Assembly (NCBI GenBank): GCA_002840555.1
Contig: PHBJ01000001.1
Location: 1-64,000, forward strand
Length of the DNA stretch: 64,000 nucleotides
Direction of reading: 5' to 3'
DNA from: Deltaproteobacteria bacterium HGW-Deltaproteobacteria-13
Lineage (GTDB): Bacteria; Desulfobacterota; Syntrophia; Syntrophales; Smithellaceae
Of this stretch, positions 51,844 to 60,077 are shown one piece after another. The stretch's first letter is position 1. The number at the start of each line of letters is the position of its first letter. The translations under genes and the position numbers were made by a program. Under the pieces are notes generated by a model. That model saw nothing but the letters and a program-made list of their open reading frames with translations. It was not told the DNA's origin and searched no databases.

Positions 51844-52824
51844 TTACAATGAAAGATCAATTCCAATCCGCTTTATTAATGGTCTGTTCTCTACGTGCCA
51901 TTTGACTGTATTCTCTATACCTTCCGCCAGAGATATCTTTGGAACCCAACCAAGAAGTTTTTTCGCCTTATTGATATCTGCCCACGTTGCCGTTACATCG
52001 GCCTTTTGAGCGGGCATATTCTTGATCTGTGCTTTTTTATTTAAAATTTTTTCAATAATCGAAATCAATTCAAGCATATTATGGGGGTGGTTGTTTCCCA
52101 AATTGATGATTTCATATCCGATTGGTTTCAGGGCTTTGATGGTGCCGTCGACAATGTCGTCAACGTAGGTAAAATCACGCCTCTGTTCTCCATTCCCGTA
52201 CAGGGTGAGTTCATTGCCTTCGTCAATCCATTTGATGAAGCGAAAATAACTCATGTCCGGCCTTCCTGCAGGCCCATAGACTGTAAAGTAGCGTAGTATG
52301 GAGATATCGAGCCCGAAGAGGTAGTGATATGAATAGGCAAGAACCTCCGCGGCCTTTTTTGTAACGGCATACGGTGAAATAGGAGTATTGACGGGGAGGG
52401 TTTCTGTAAACGGCATTTCCTGACCGGCATAGAGCGAGGAGGAAGAGGCCTGAACAATTTTTGTGATATCATGCTTTCTCATCAATTCCAGAAGATTAAG
52501 GGTGCCGTGTGCATTGGTTGTTAAATACACATCCGGGTTCTTAATGCTGTAACGCACACCGGCACGCGCAGCCAGATTGATGATCGCATCTATTTTGTGC
52601 TTCTGGAAAACGTCTGACAACGCTTTTCGGTTCTCAATATCTATTTCATAAAAAGTGAAATTCGGAAATTTCTTCAATGAGTCCAGTCGATGATGTTTGA
52701 GAATCTTGTCATAGTAATCGTTGATATTATCAACCCCGACAACATTTTCGCCATTCTCCAAAAGTTTTCGGCTTGTTCTTGAACCGATAAAGCCTGCCGC
52801 CCCGGTAATCAGAATATTGCTCAT
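51844..52824 (-). CDS. NAD-dependent sugar epimerase (UDP-glucuronate 4-epimerase-like)
   Basis: An extended SDR of 326 residues. NAD motif LITGAAGFIGSRTSRKLLENG, then GVDNINDYYDKILKHHRL, the family's DYY signature. AARAGVRYSIKNPDVY, SSSSLYAG and the catalytic SPYAVTKKAAE with Tyr/Lys follow. These are typical of UDP-glucuronate 4-epimerases (CapI/LpsL). It would supply UDP-galacturonate for the glycan made by this cluster. The start codon follows a GAAGG site. Confidence 0.88.
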   Translation of the reverse strand: MSNILITGAAGFIGSRTSRKLLENGENVVGVDNINDYYDKILKHHRLDSLKKFPNFTFYEIDIENRKALSDVFQKHKIDAIINLAARAGVRYSIKNPDVYLTTNAHGTLNLLELMRKHDITKIVQASSSSLYAGQEMPFTETLPVNTPISPYAVTKKAAEVLAYSYHYLFGLDISILRYFTVYGPAGRPDMSYFRFIKWIDEGNELTLYGNGEQRRDFTYVDDIVDGTIKALKPIGYEIINLGNNHPHNMLELISIIEKILNKKAQIKNMPAQKADVTATWADINKAKKLLGWVPKISLAEGIENTVKWHVENRPLIKRIGIDLSL

Positions 52825-53087
52825 TAGACCTTCGCAAAACCAACGGTATTTTAAACTGCACTTGAGACTGAAAACAAATCTTTGTAAAGGGATAAATTTT
52901 CATATTTCCGCCAAATTGTAACGGCGACCGTACAATAACAGTCAACTGTAAAATTGTCAAAGCAAGTATAACGCGGGACACACAGCTCATTGAATAACCA
53001 TCCTCCGGCTCCAGAGACGTCCATAAATGAAGAAATAAAATGGCAGAATTCTAACTTCATATGTGGTACAAAGTCCGGGGGCACGTC

Positions 53088-53768
53088 ATGGACACGCAAA
53101 AAATCATGGAATTCGCCAGGAAAGTTCCTCTGTTTCAGGGACTGAACGATACGGAGATGTCGGCTGTCTGTTCGCTCATGAACCTGCGGGAGTTCCACTC
53201 AGGCGAAGTGATTGTGCAAAGAGATGACGAGGGGCAGACATTCTTTATCATTGTCTCCGGCACGGCTCATGTCTCTGTGATCACCTCCGAAGACAAGCAA
53301 ACGATTCTTGCCACGCTCAGGCGTTCTGATTTTTTCGGCGAAATTGCAATCCTCGATGGAGAACCGCGCAGCGCATCGGTTATCGCGGCGGAGGACTGCA
53401 AAGTGTTGATGCTCTATCGTAAACCCTTTCTCGATATTCTGCACCGGTTTCCGAAAATCACTATTCAAATGCTTATCGAGATGTCGAAAAGGCTCCGCAA
53501 GTCAAACCGGCAGATTAATACGCTTTCACTGATCAGCGCGTATGGCCGTGTCGCTGAGGTGATTTTACGGATGGCCAGGGAACAGGGGTACCGTGTGGGC
53601 AGTGTTACGATAATTCCCGAACGGCCCACGCATCAGATGATCGCCGAAATGGCTGGAACAAGCCGGGAAACCGTTTCGCGCATCATCTCGACACTCCAGA
53701 AAAAACACTACATTGCGATCGACCGAAAGAAAATGACGATCCTGGATGAAGAAAAGCTTTACGATTAG
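53088..53768 (+). CDS. Crp/Fnr family transcriptional regulator
   Basis: A 226-residue regulator. cNMP-binding domain (about residues 10-120: GEVIVQRDDEGQTFFIIVSGTAHVSVI, FFGEIAILDGEPRSASVIA) then a long helix and a winged helix. The recognition helix AGTSRETVSRIISTL carries the Arg-Glu...Arg contacts of CRP. No Cys cluster for an Fe-S centre, so it is CRP-like rather than FNR-like; whether cAMP binds is unknown. The ATG at 53088 is preceded by GGGGG. A perfect TGTGA-N6-TCACA site lies 88 nt after the stop, in front of the next gene. Confidence 0.87.
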   Translation: MDTQKIMEFARKVPLFQGLNDTEMSAVCSLMNLREFHSGEVIVQRDDEGQTFFIIVSGTAHVSVITSEDKQTILATLRRSDFFGEIAILDGEPRSASVIAAEDCKVLMLYRKPFLDILHRFPKITIQMLIEMSKRLRKSNRQINTLSLISAYGRVAEVILRMAREQGYRVGSVTIIPERPTHQMIAEMAGTSRETVSRIISTLQKKHYIAIDRKKMTILDEEKLYD

Positions 53769-53855
53769 AATACCCGGCCGTTCCTGATACTTGTCGTTAT
53801 CGAGATCCTCCCCTAAAATCCCTTAAGAACTTTTCTTCAAATAAATTGCATTAAT

Positions 53856-53871
53856 TGTGACGGCCGTCACA
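53856..53871. promoter_or_regulatory. Perfect CRP-type operator
   Basis: TGTGACGGCCGTCACA is a full palindrome with both TGTGA half-sites. With TATACA at 53893-53898 as -10, the site centre falls about 41.5 nt upstream of the start, the class II activation position. No good -35 is present, as expected for an activator-dependent promoter. Confidence 0.75.
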
Positions 53872-53910
53872 GACAATTCATCTTTTATCTTCTATACAAT
53901 ACACAAAGAA

Positions 53911-54016
53911 GTGCTTATCCTTTAACTTTTCTTTAGCCATGATTAACTTATTCTTGTTGAGGTTACGGATTTGCAGGTGAAATTTAAACGAAATTTTCAG
54001 GCAGTCAGATAAGCAC
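53911..54016 (+). other. Structured 5' leader before the DUF4382 gene
   Basis: GTGCTTATC (53911-53919) and GATAAGCAC (54008-54016) pair over 88 nt. A second hairpin CTGTGC/GCACAG follows at about 54036-54055, just upstream of the ribosome site AGGAGG. Possibly a cis-regulatory fold. Confidence 0.4.
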
Positions 54017-54081
54017 GTAATTCACAACAGGCCAATACTGTGCAAGCAATGGCACAGTTAATCTAAACAGGAGGTTATTTT

Positions 54082-55224
54082 ATGAAAACATGGAAATATC
54101 TATCAATTATCATGATGGGTCTCATGGCCCTTACTTTGATGTCTTGTAGTTCATCAGGTGGCGGAGGCGGCGCAAGCTCGGATAGCGGAAGCCTATCTTT
54201 AGCTCTTTCTGATGCCCCGGCTGCCGAATACAAAGCAGTTTATGTAACGATCTCGGAAATCCAGGTTCATCGAGCCGATGCCGTGGAGGGAGAGTGGCAG
54301 ACGGTTCTCACACCCAATGCAACTTATAATCTTCTGGACCTGATCAATGGCAATACTGCGCCTCTCGGTGTGGCTGGTCTGGCGACAGGCACATACACTC
54401 AAATGCGCCTCATCCTGGCTGACACCCCCGATTCCACAACCAACATCCTCGGGAACGCTCACCCCTACGCGAACTACCTCATCACATCAGCAGATGAAGC
54501 GATCCAGTTGAAAGTTCCCAGTGGATTTCAGACAGGGATAAAACTCGTGCATAATTTTGATGTTGTCGCCGGTCAAACAGTCGGTCTTGTTCTGGACTTT
54601 GATGCCGGACGTTCAGTGGTAAAAGCGGGTAACAGCACAAAATGGCTTCTCAAACCGACAATCAAGGTAGTAGACACTGTGAATAATGCCACCTTGACTG
54701 GAAACATAACAGACGGATCTGCAGCTTTGGCAGGCGTCACTGTGAGTGCTCAGATATTCAACGCTTCCGCTGCCACGGAGGCGGAAAAGGTAATCACAGT
54801 GGCTTCTGCTATTACGGACGTAAACGGTGACTATTTAATGTACCTGCCACCGGGAACTTATAATATTGTGGTGGCTGCCGACGGTTTTGTTACGCAAAGC
54901 AGGCAGATCACTGCAGCATTGGATACAGCATATACAGAAGACTTCACGCTGGCTGCGGCAACAATGGCTGTCATTACTGTAGAATTAACCATTCCGACAG
55001 GAACGTCAGGTGAGGCGGCAACTGTCGAATTCCGGCAGCCTTCGCCCAGTGATGCTACCCAGCAGATTACGATCAAGAGCGTGAATTATGCAGAAACAGG
55101 ATCTTATACGGTCAACCTGCCTGCCGGCACATATGATGTGGTAGCGGTCTATACGGGTACAATCATAACAGCTGCCGCAATTTCGACAGGTAGTTCGGTG
55201 ACCATTGACTTCACCACACTATAG
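54082..55224 (+). CDS. DUF4382 lipoprotein with Carboxypeptidase-regulatory-like repeat
   Basis: A 380-residue lipoprotein: signal ending LTLMSC, then a Ser/Gly linker. DUF4382 domain (about 40-200: GSLSLALSDAPAAEYKAVYVTISEIQVHRAD...LVLDFDAGRSVV). A CarboxypepD_reg-like beta sandwich follows (NATLTGNITDGSAALAGVTVSAQI...LPPGTYNIVVAADGF), and a similar C-terminal strand set. Surface-attached, of unknown ligand. Preceded by a CRP-type operator, so it is probably controlled by the upstream regulator. Confidence 0.85.
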   Translation: MKTWKYLSIIMMGLMALTLMSCSSSGGGGGASSDSGSLSLALSDAPAAEYKAVYVTISEIQVHRADAVEGEWQTVLTPNATYNLLDLINGNTAPLGVAGLATGTYTQMRLILADTPDSTTNILGNAHPYANYLITSADEAIQLKVPSGFQTGIKLVHNFDVVAGQTVGLVLDFDAGRSVVKAGNSTKWLLKPTIKVVDTVNNATLTGNITDGSAALAGVTVSAQIFNASAATEAEKVITVASAITDVNGDYLMYLPPGTYNIVVAADGFVTQSRQITAALDTAYTEDFTLAAATMAVITVELTIPTGTSGEAATVEFRQPSPSDATQQITIKSVNYAETGSYTVNLPAGTYDVVAVYTGTIITAAAISTGSSVTIDFTTL

Positions 55225-55245
55225 AAAATCTCAATTTTAGACCGT

Positions 55246-55285
55246 AAAGGGCATCCAATAAAAATATGATTGGATGCCCTTTTTA
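55246..55285 (+). terminator. Rho-independent terminator
   Basis: A 14-bp perfect stem (55246-55259 with 55269-55282) with loop AAAAATATG and a T run. The remaining ~270 nt before the next gene hold no recognised feature. Confidence 0.9.
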
Positions 55286-55557
55286 ATCTTTAGCTATAAA
55301 TTTGCATGATATGAGAATAAGAAAGCGGGATTGCCTGCCTGACATATGTCGTGAATTAACCATAAAGCAGGTCTTTCGCTGATAACGGGCAACACTTATT
55401 TCCCATCGGTAATCATCAATGCGAAGACTGCCCATGTGATCTAATTGACGCCAAACCCCCCTTTTGAAAATCCGATACGCTCCCCTAAATAATAAATGAT
55501 TATCCTTCGCATATGTGCTTTCTTTCAATCGGTAATTAATAAAGATAACTAACTCTT

Positions 55558-57333
55558 TTAAGACAAAAAAATAGAGGTTAAACTTTCCATGATCGTTTCT
55601 TCAGAATAATTCTCATGCATCACCAGCCATGCACTATATTCAGCGATACCCATTAAGATGTATCCTGCCAGATCGCAATCAATATCTTGTCGGATGCGTC
55701 CTTCTTGTTGGAGGAGTTCGATTTCCCGGATCATTGGATTCACCATTTGCCGGATCAGTTGATGGAACTTCGTCCGGAATGAAGGGTTGTCGCCTACCGA
55801 GAGGCTTTTTACAAGGTTCATCATGGATATCCATTGCGGATACGAAGAGAAGAAAGCCTTTGCTCGCTTTATCATCCTCAATGCCATATCTTTTTCTTCC
55901 TTGATCTCATTCCAGACGTCATTATACATGTCATGAAATATCCTGTCTGCACAGGCCATGAAGATTTCTTCTTTATTGCTGAAATTCTGGTAGATGGTTC
56001 CCTTACTTATTTTTGCATGATGTGCGATATCGGATGTGCTTGTCTCTGCATATCCCTTATCTAGAAACAGGGCGATGGAGGAGGAGAGGATTGCATCACG
56101 TTTGTCAGAGGATAGATCAGACTGCTTCGAGCTATTTCCGGAGAAATAATTATCTTTCCTGATTTCTTCTTTGATTACGCTGAGCGGTTTATTTTCTTCG
56201 ACCTGCTTATGTCTGATAAGATTCAATACCTTCAAATGAATATTGGAATAGTAGGCGCGTGTCTTCCCTGTTTTCAGTGCCGTGGGAAGGAGCCCTTCGA
56301 GGATATAATATCTTATTGTGGAGATCGGAATCTTTGATCTCCTCGATAGTTCGGATATCTTCACGAGATCATTTTCTTTCATATTGCTTAGTGCTGATTC
56401 CCCGTTGCCTGCTGCGAGAAGTCCATGCTTCGTAGAAGGTTTTGATATTCCATGGCTTACTGTGGTGTAGTTAATCAAGCTCCTTCCTTCCTGCCCGGTA
56501 TATTGACTAATGAAATTAAAGAAGATATCCCAACCTCTCATCAAGACACTCTCAATGTTGTTTCCAGGATGAATTTGTGAATAATAGTAACCATACTCAC
56601 TTGCACCAATGATCAGATATGCAAGAACATGGAGATCTTTAAAATGGATGGTTCCCTGATTGGATGCGAGAATAAGGTCCGCCTTAATGGGATCGGTAAG
56701 GTTATTCATTACAGCTTCGAGCATCTGTCGCGAACGAAGACTGTTTTTCATGGAGGCACCTCGCGCGATATTGAGCATATCGAGCATATGGAGATGGGTA
56801 TGCATGAATGAAACTGCCCGTTTCCAGAGACGCATCAGTCCGTTTTGTTCGTTACTGATGGCGGGGTTGTCTCTGGCTATATCATAGAATACATGATCGG
56901 CACATTCGTAAAACAGCTCTTCTTTGCTCTTGAAATACTGGTAGAAAGTGCTTTTCCCGATACCGGCATAGGCGACGATATCATCAATGTTTGTATTGTC
57001 ATAACCTTTGTCACGGAAGAGATCGACTGCAGCCTTTACAATTTCATTGCGCTTGCTTGTATAAACTCCGTCAGGATTCAGGTTGGTATTATTTTCTGCC
57101 GAGTTTTGATTCACTACACGGCTGATTTCATCAAGTGAAAGCCCCTTATCCTGCAGTACCTGAATCTGTTTAAGTCTTTCCATATGTTCGACAGTATAAT
57201 AGGCCATAGTCTTCCCTGTTCTAATCGGTTCGGGCAAAAGTGCCTGTCGTATATAATAGCTTATAGTCGTAGCCGGTATTTTTGCGCGAGCACTCAACTC
57301 GGACATCTTCATATGTTGGGGGTATTGATCCAT
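55558..57333 (-). CDS. Double MerR-TetR fusion regulator
   Basis: A 591-residue protein with a repeated domain pair. MerR-type helix-turn-helix at about 8-76 (KMSELSARAKIPATTISYYIRQALLPEPIRTGKTMAYY), TetR DNA-binding domain at 94-140 (AAVDLFRDKGYDNTNIDDIVAYAGIGKSTFYQYF) with its ligand domain to about 285; then MerR at 324-392 and TetR at 409-456 with a second ligand domain to the end. So four DNA-binding domains sit in one chain. Such MerR-TetR fusions occur singly; the tandem form is unusual. It is divergent from operon C and should control it. Weak ribosome site; start at 57333. Confidence 0.88.
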   Translation of the reverse strand: MDQYPQHMKMSELSARAKIPATTISYYIRQALLPEPIRTGKTMAYYTVEHMERLKQIQVLQDKGLSLDEISRVVNQNSAENNTNLNPDGVYTSKRNEIVKAAVDLFRDKGYDNTNIDDIVAYAGIGKSTFYQYFKSKEELFYECADHVFYDIARDNPAISNEQNGLMRLWKRAVSFMHTHLHMLDMLNIARGASMKNSLRSRQMLEAVMNNLTDPIKADLILASNQGTIHFKDLHVLAYLIIGASEYGYYYSQIHPGNNIESVLMRGWDIFFNFISQYTGQEGRSLINYTTVSHGISKPSTKHGLLAAGNGESALSNMKENDLVKISELSRRSKIPISTIRYYILEGLLPTALKTGKTRAYYSNIHLKVLNLIRHKQVEENKPLSVIKEEIRKDNYFSGNSSKQSDLSSDKRDAILSSSIALFLDKGYAETSTSDIAHHAKISKGTIYQNFSNKEEIFMACADRIFHDMYNDVWNEIKEEKDMALRMIKRAKAFFSSYPQWISMMNLVKSLSVGDNPSFRTKFHQLIRQMVNPMIREIELLQQEGRIRQDIDCDLAGYILMGIAEYSAWLVMHENYSEETIMESLTSIFLS

Positions 57334-57624
57334 TATATGGTCTCATCTCACTACAATTAATTTACACTCTTTACTATTAATCAAAACAGTACAATATGTA
57401 AAGTAAATATTTATTTAAAATATTTTAAAATCGTATGAACGGTAACTATATTATTATATAATCTATTTAATATCAATAGTATATATCTAACGTAAAAATA
57501 ATTTAAAATAATTATTGACACGGGTTTGCTGATTTGCTAATCGTAACTTACGAACGATACGGTACTGTACTAAAAGCAGTCACAAACAATGACTTACCGA
57601 ATACAATGTAAGGAGGACAATCTT
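57334..57624 (+). promoter_or_regulatory. Divergent control region of operon C
   Basis: AT-rich. TTGACA at 57515-57520 with a weak extended -10 (TGCTAATCG, 57535-57543). Dyad CGTAACTTACG (57542-57552) overlaps the start region, and ACAGTAC occurs near both ends (57385 area; in reverse at 57562-57570). These are candidate operators for the double MerR-TetR regulator, with low certainty. Confidence 0.45.
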
Positions 57625-58806
57625 TTGAGTAAAGGAAAAATTGCTATTATTGGTATCGGCGAGGTTCCGACGCGCAACATGCCGGAGCGAACACATTGGG
57701 ACATAATTTATGATACCTGTATGGAAGCTATTAAAGATTCCGGGCTCCACAAGAATGATATCGAGGGCGCAATCAGCGTTACTCCGCAGGCGCAGCCAAA
57801 GATAGCCGCAGAGCTTTCCTTCGGCAAGCTGCCCGAAGAGTTGGGCTTGAAGGGGTGCAAGGATGCGGTCAGCGTCAATGCCGGCGGGGCTTCCACCTCG
57901 AACGCCATACGACTGGCCGAGCAGTGGATAACAAGTGGTATCGCCAAAGCAGTGCTTGTCCATCATGTCACCGTGCATTCGACCATTCCAATCCCTGATC
58001 TGATCAATTTCTTTGCCAGAGCGGGCGTTGATCTCCAGTGGGAATATCCCTATGGCACCACTTACAATATCATTATGGGTTTGATGGCCAATCGATACAT
58101 GCATGAATCAGACTGCAAGCCCGAAGAGATGGCCTCGGTCGTTACGGCGCTCAGGAGTTGGGCCGCCAAGGATACGAATTCATTTTTCTACGGCAAGGAG
58201 GTCCCTTCGGTGGAAAAGGTCCTGGCATCCGCTTTGCTCAATACACCCCTGCACAAGCGCGAGAGCAACGTGCTGGGCGATGGCGGCAGCGCCATGGTGA
58301 TCGTGTCGGCTGAGGATGCCAAAAAAATGAAGCGCCCGGCCGCTTACAAGCTGGGTGATTCCGTGCGCTATTTCAGCGGAACCTGCGTCATGCGAGATTT
58401 CTATAAGGTGGCGGAAGGCTTCGTTGTCACCGCCAAAGAGGCTATGGCCCAGGCCGGCATTACCAAAGAAGATGTCAGCCTCTGGAACTGCTATCTGGCC
58501 TATCCCCTGGCCCATCCCCTCATAGCAGAATTGCTCGAAGTAGCCCCTCAAGGTATGGGCGGTAAATATTTTCTTGAGGGCCGGATGTCTTTTGGCGGAG
58601 ATATTCCCTGGTCATCCATCGGCGACGCGCCGGGGAGAGGCCATACCGGATCGGGCGTGAGTACCGCCTGTTATGTGGAAACGGCACGACAGCTCATGGG
58701 AAAAGCCGGTGAGCGCCAGGTAAAAAACTGCAAATATGTTTACCAGAACGCTGGCGGCGGCTCGGGATTCAACAACATCGCTACCATTTGGGGAAAGGAG
58801 ATATAA
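57625..58806 (+). CDS. Thiolase-fold aldolase-like protein without the catalytic cysteine (Ltp2-like)
   Basis: A 393-residue thiolase-superfamily protein starting at TTG 57625, with AAGGAGGA 7 nt upstream; the ATG at 57589 has no ribosome site. Thiolases have Cys in NxxCASG; here it is VNAGGASTSNAI. The HDxF motif is NCYLAYPLAHP. The GRGHTGSG loop is kept. Together with the DUF35 protein next to it this matches Ltp2-type retro-aldolases of steroid side-chain degradation. It probably cleaves a tertiary beta-hydroxyacyl-CoA by aldol chemistry rather than thiolysis. First gene of operon C. Confidence 0.82.
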   Translation: MSKGKIAIIGIGEVPTRNMPERTHWDIIYDTCMEAIKDSGLHKNDIEGAISVTPQAQPKIAAELSFGKLPEELGLKGCKDAVSVNAGGASTSNAIRLAEQWITSGIAKAVLVHHVTVHSTIPIPDLINFFARAGVDLQWEYPYGTTYNIIMGLMANRYMHESDCKPEEMASVVTALRSWAAKDTNSFFYGKEVPSVEKVLASALLNTPLHKRESNVLGDGGSAMVIVSAEDAKKMKRPAAYKLGDSVRYFSGTCVMRDFYKVAEGFVVTAKEAMAQAGITKEDVSLWNCYLAYPLAHPLIAELLEVAPQGMGGKYFLEGRMSFGGDIPWSSIGDAPGRGHTGSGVSTACYVETARQLMGKAGERQVKNCKYVYQNAGGGSGFNNIATIWGKEI

Positions 58807-58808
58807 CC

Positions 58809-59225
58809 ATGGAATTCGATATGACAAAACCGGTTCCGGAGACACAACCGTGGTCGGAAAAATTTTGGGAAGGAACCAAACAGGGCAAACTGCTGATCCA
58901 GGTCTGCAAGGACTGCAAATCAAAAATATTCTATCCGCGTAAATTCTGTCCCGAGTGCTGGTCCGGCAATCTGGACTGGATTGAGGCTTCCGGCAAGGCG
59001 AAGATATTTACCTTCTCTACGGCCTATGACATGGTGGAGCCCAAGTTTACGGATGAGCTCCCCTATACGATCGCCTATGTCGATCTGGAAGAGGGGATCA
59101 GAATGATGACCCGGATCATAGAGTGCAAACCGGAGGATATCCGTATCGACATGGAGGTGGAAGTCGTCTTTCAGGAGCGCGGCGGCTATTTCCTGCCTTA
59201 CTTTCGTCCTGTCGGCAAAAAGTAA
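58809..59225 (+). CDS. DUF35 Zn-ribbon/OB-fold protein
   Basis: A 138-residue partner protein. Rubredoxin-like zinc ribbon CKDCKSKIFYPRKFCPEC then an OB-fold (KAKIFTFSTAYDMVEPKFTDELPYTIAYVDLEEGIRMMTRI). DUF35 proteins bind acyl-CoA and pair with thiolase-like enzymes, for example with Ltp2 or in the BbsAB thiolase. ATG 58809 is preceded by AAAGGAG; it follows the aldolase-like gene by 2 nt. Confidence 0.88.
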   Translation: MEFDMTKPVPETQPWSEKFWEGTKQGKLLIQVCKDCKSKIFYPRKFCPECWSGNLDWIEASGKAKIFTFSTAYDMVEPKFTDELPYTIAYVDLEEGIRMMTRIIECKPEDIRIDMEVEVVFQERGGYFLPYFRPVGKK

Positions 59226-59237
59226 AGGAGCTGATCA

Positions 59238-60065
59238 ATGTCTGAATATACCACCATCATTTATGAAATCAAGGGACCGGTCTGCTCGATCACACTGAAC
59301 AGGCCGGACAAATACAACGCCATCAACCGGGAAATGGCCGCCGAGCTGCTCGATGCTTTCCGGAAGGTCAGAGATGTTCCGGAAGTGGCTGTGGTCGTTC
59401 TCGCGGGAAACGGGAAGGCATTTTGCACGGGCGGCGACCTCAGCGTCTTTCCGTCACTGGCGGAGCATCAGGAATCCTTAAACTGGCTGGCTCATGACGG
59501 CTATGGCCTTGGCAAGGCTATTGAGCTTTGCGAAAAAGTAGTCATTGCCAAAGTGACAGGACATTGCCTTGCCGGAGGTCTGGAACTGGCCTTGATGTGC
59601 GACCTGATCTATGCACGTGAGTCGGCAAAGTTCGGCACTACGGAGATTAATATGGGAATCCTGCCCGGCTGGGGAGGCACGGTGCGCATTGCCCGGGCCA
59701 TGCCGATTTATCGGGCGAGGGAGATTATTTACAGCGGACGTAAAGATTTCTTGGCAAAGGATATGTACGAGATGGGATTTCTCACTCGCGTGTTCAAGGA
59801 TGATGAGTTCGAGGCCAAGTTCAGTGAAGTCGTCACAAATATCAGCTCGAAAAAAGTCATTGCCCTGAGAATGGGCAAGGAAGTGATGGGACGTTCCCTG
59901 GAATGCGGCAGTCTGGATGCAGCTCTGGCCCTGGAACGCAATGCCATCCAGTGGCTGATCTATTCACCTGACATCCAGTCGGTGATGGACACCTTACGTG
60001 AAAAACCCGAGGTCCTGGTGGCCGCTCAGAAACAGGCGAATGTCGCTTCGGACAAGAAAGAATAG
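59238..60065 (+). CDS. Enoyl-CoA hydratase/isomerase (crotonase family)
   Basis: A 275-residue crotonase-fold enzyme. Oxyanion-hole loops AFCTGGDLSVFP and GHCLAGGLELALMCD, catalytic Glu in LAGGLELAL and in FGTTEINMGILPGWGGT. Both Glu are present, so hydratase activity is likely. It would add water across the double bond made by the dehydrogenase downstream, producing the hydroxyacyl-CoA for the aldolase-like enzyme. AAAGGAG before the ATG. Confidence 0.9.
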   Translation: MSEYTTIIYEIKGPVCSITLNRPDKYNAINREMAAELLDAFRKVRDVPEVAVVVLAGNGKAFCTGGDLSVFPSLAEHQESLNWLAHDGYGLGKAIELCEKVVIAKVTGHCLAGGLELALMCDLIYARESAKFGTTEINMGILPGWGGTVRIARAMPIYRAREIIYSGRKDFLAKDMYEMGFLTRVFKDDEFEAKFSEVVTNISSKKVIALRMGKEVMGRSLECGSLDAALALERNAIQWLIYSPDIQSVMDTLREKPEVLVAAQKQANVASDKKE

Positions 60066-60077
60066 AGGAGGAGTACT

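Noticed and set aside
55283-55528. Small minus-strand open frame between the DUF4382 and double-regulator genes
   Set aside because: No ribosome site, no recognised motif, begins next to a terminator; treated as non-coding.
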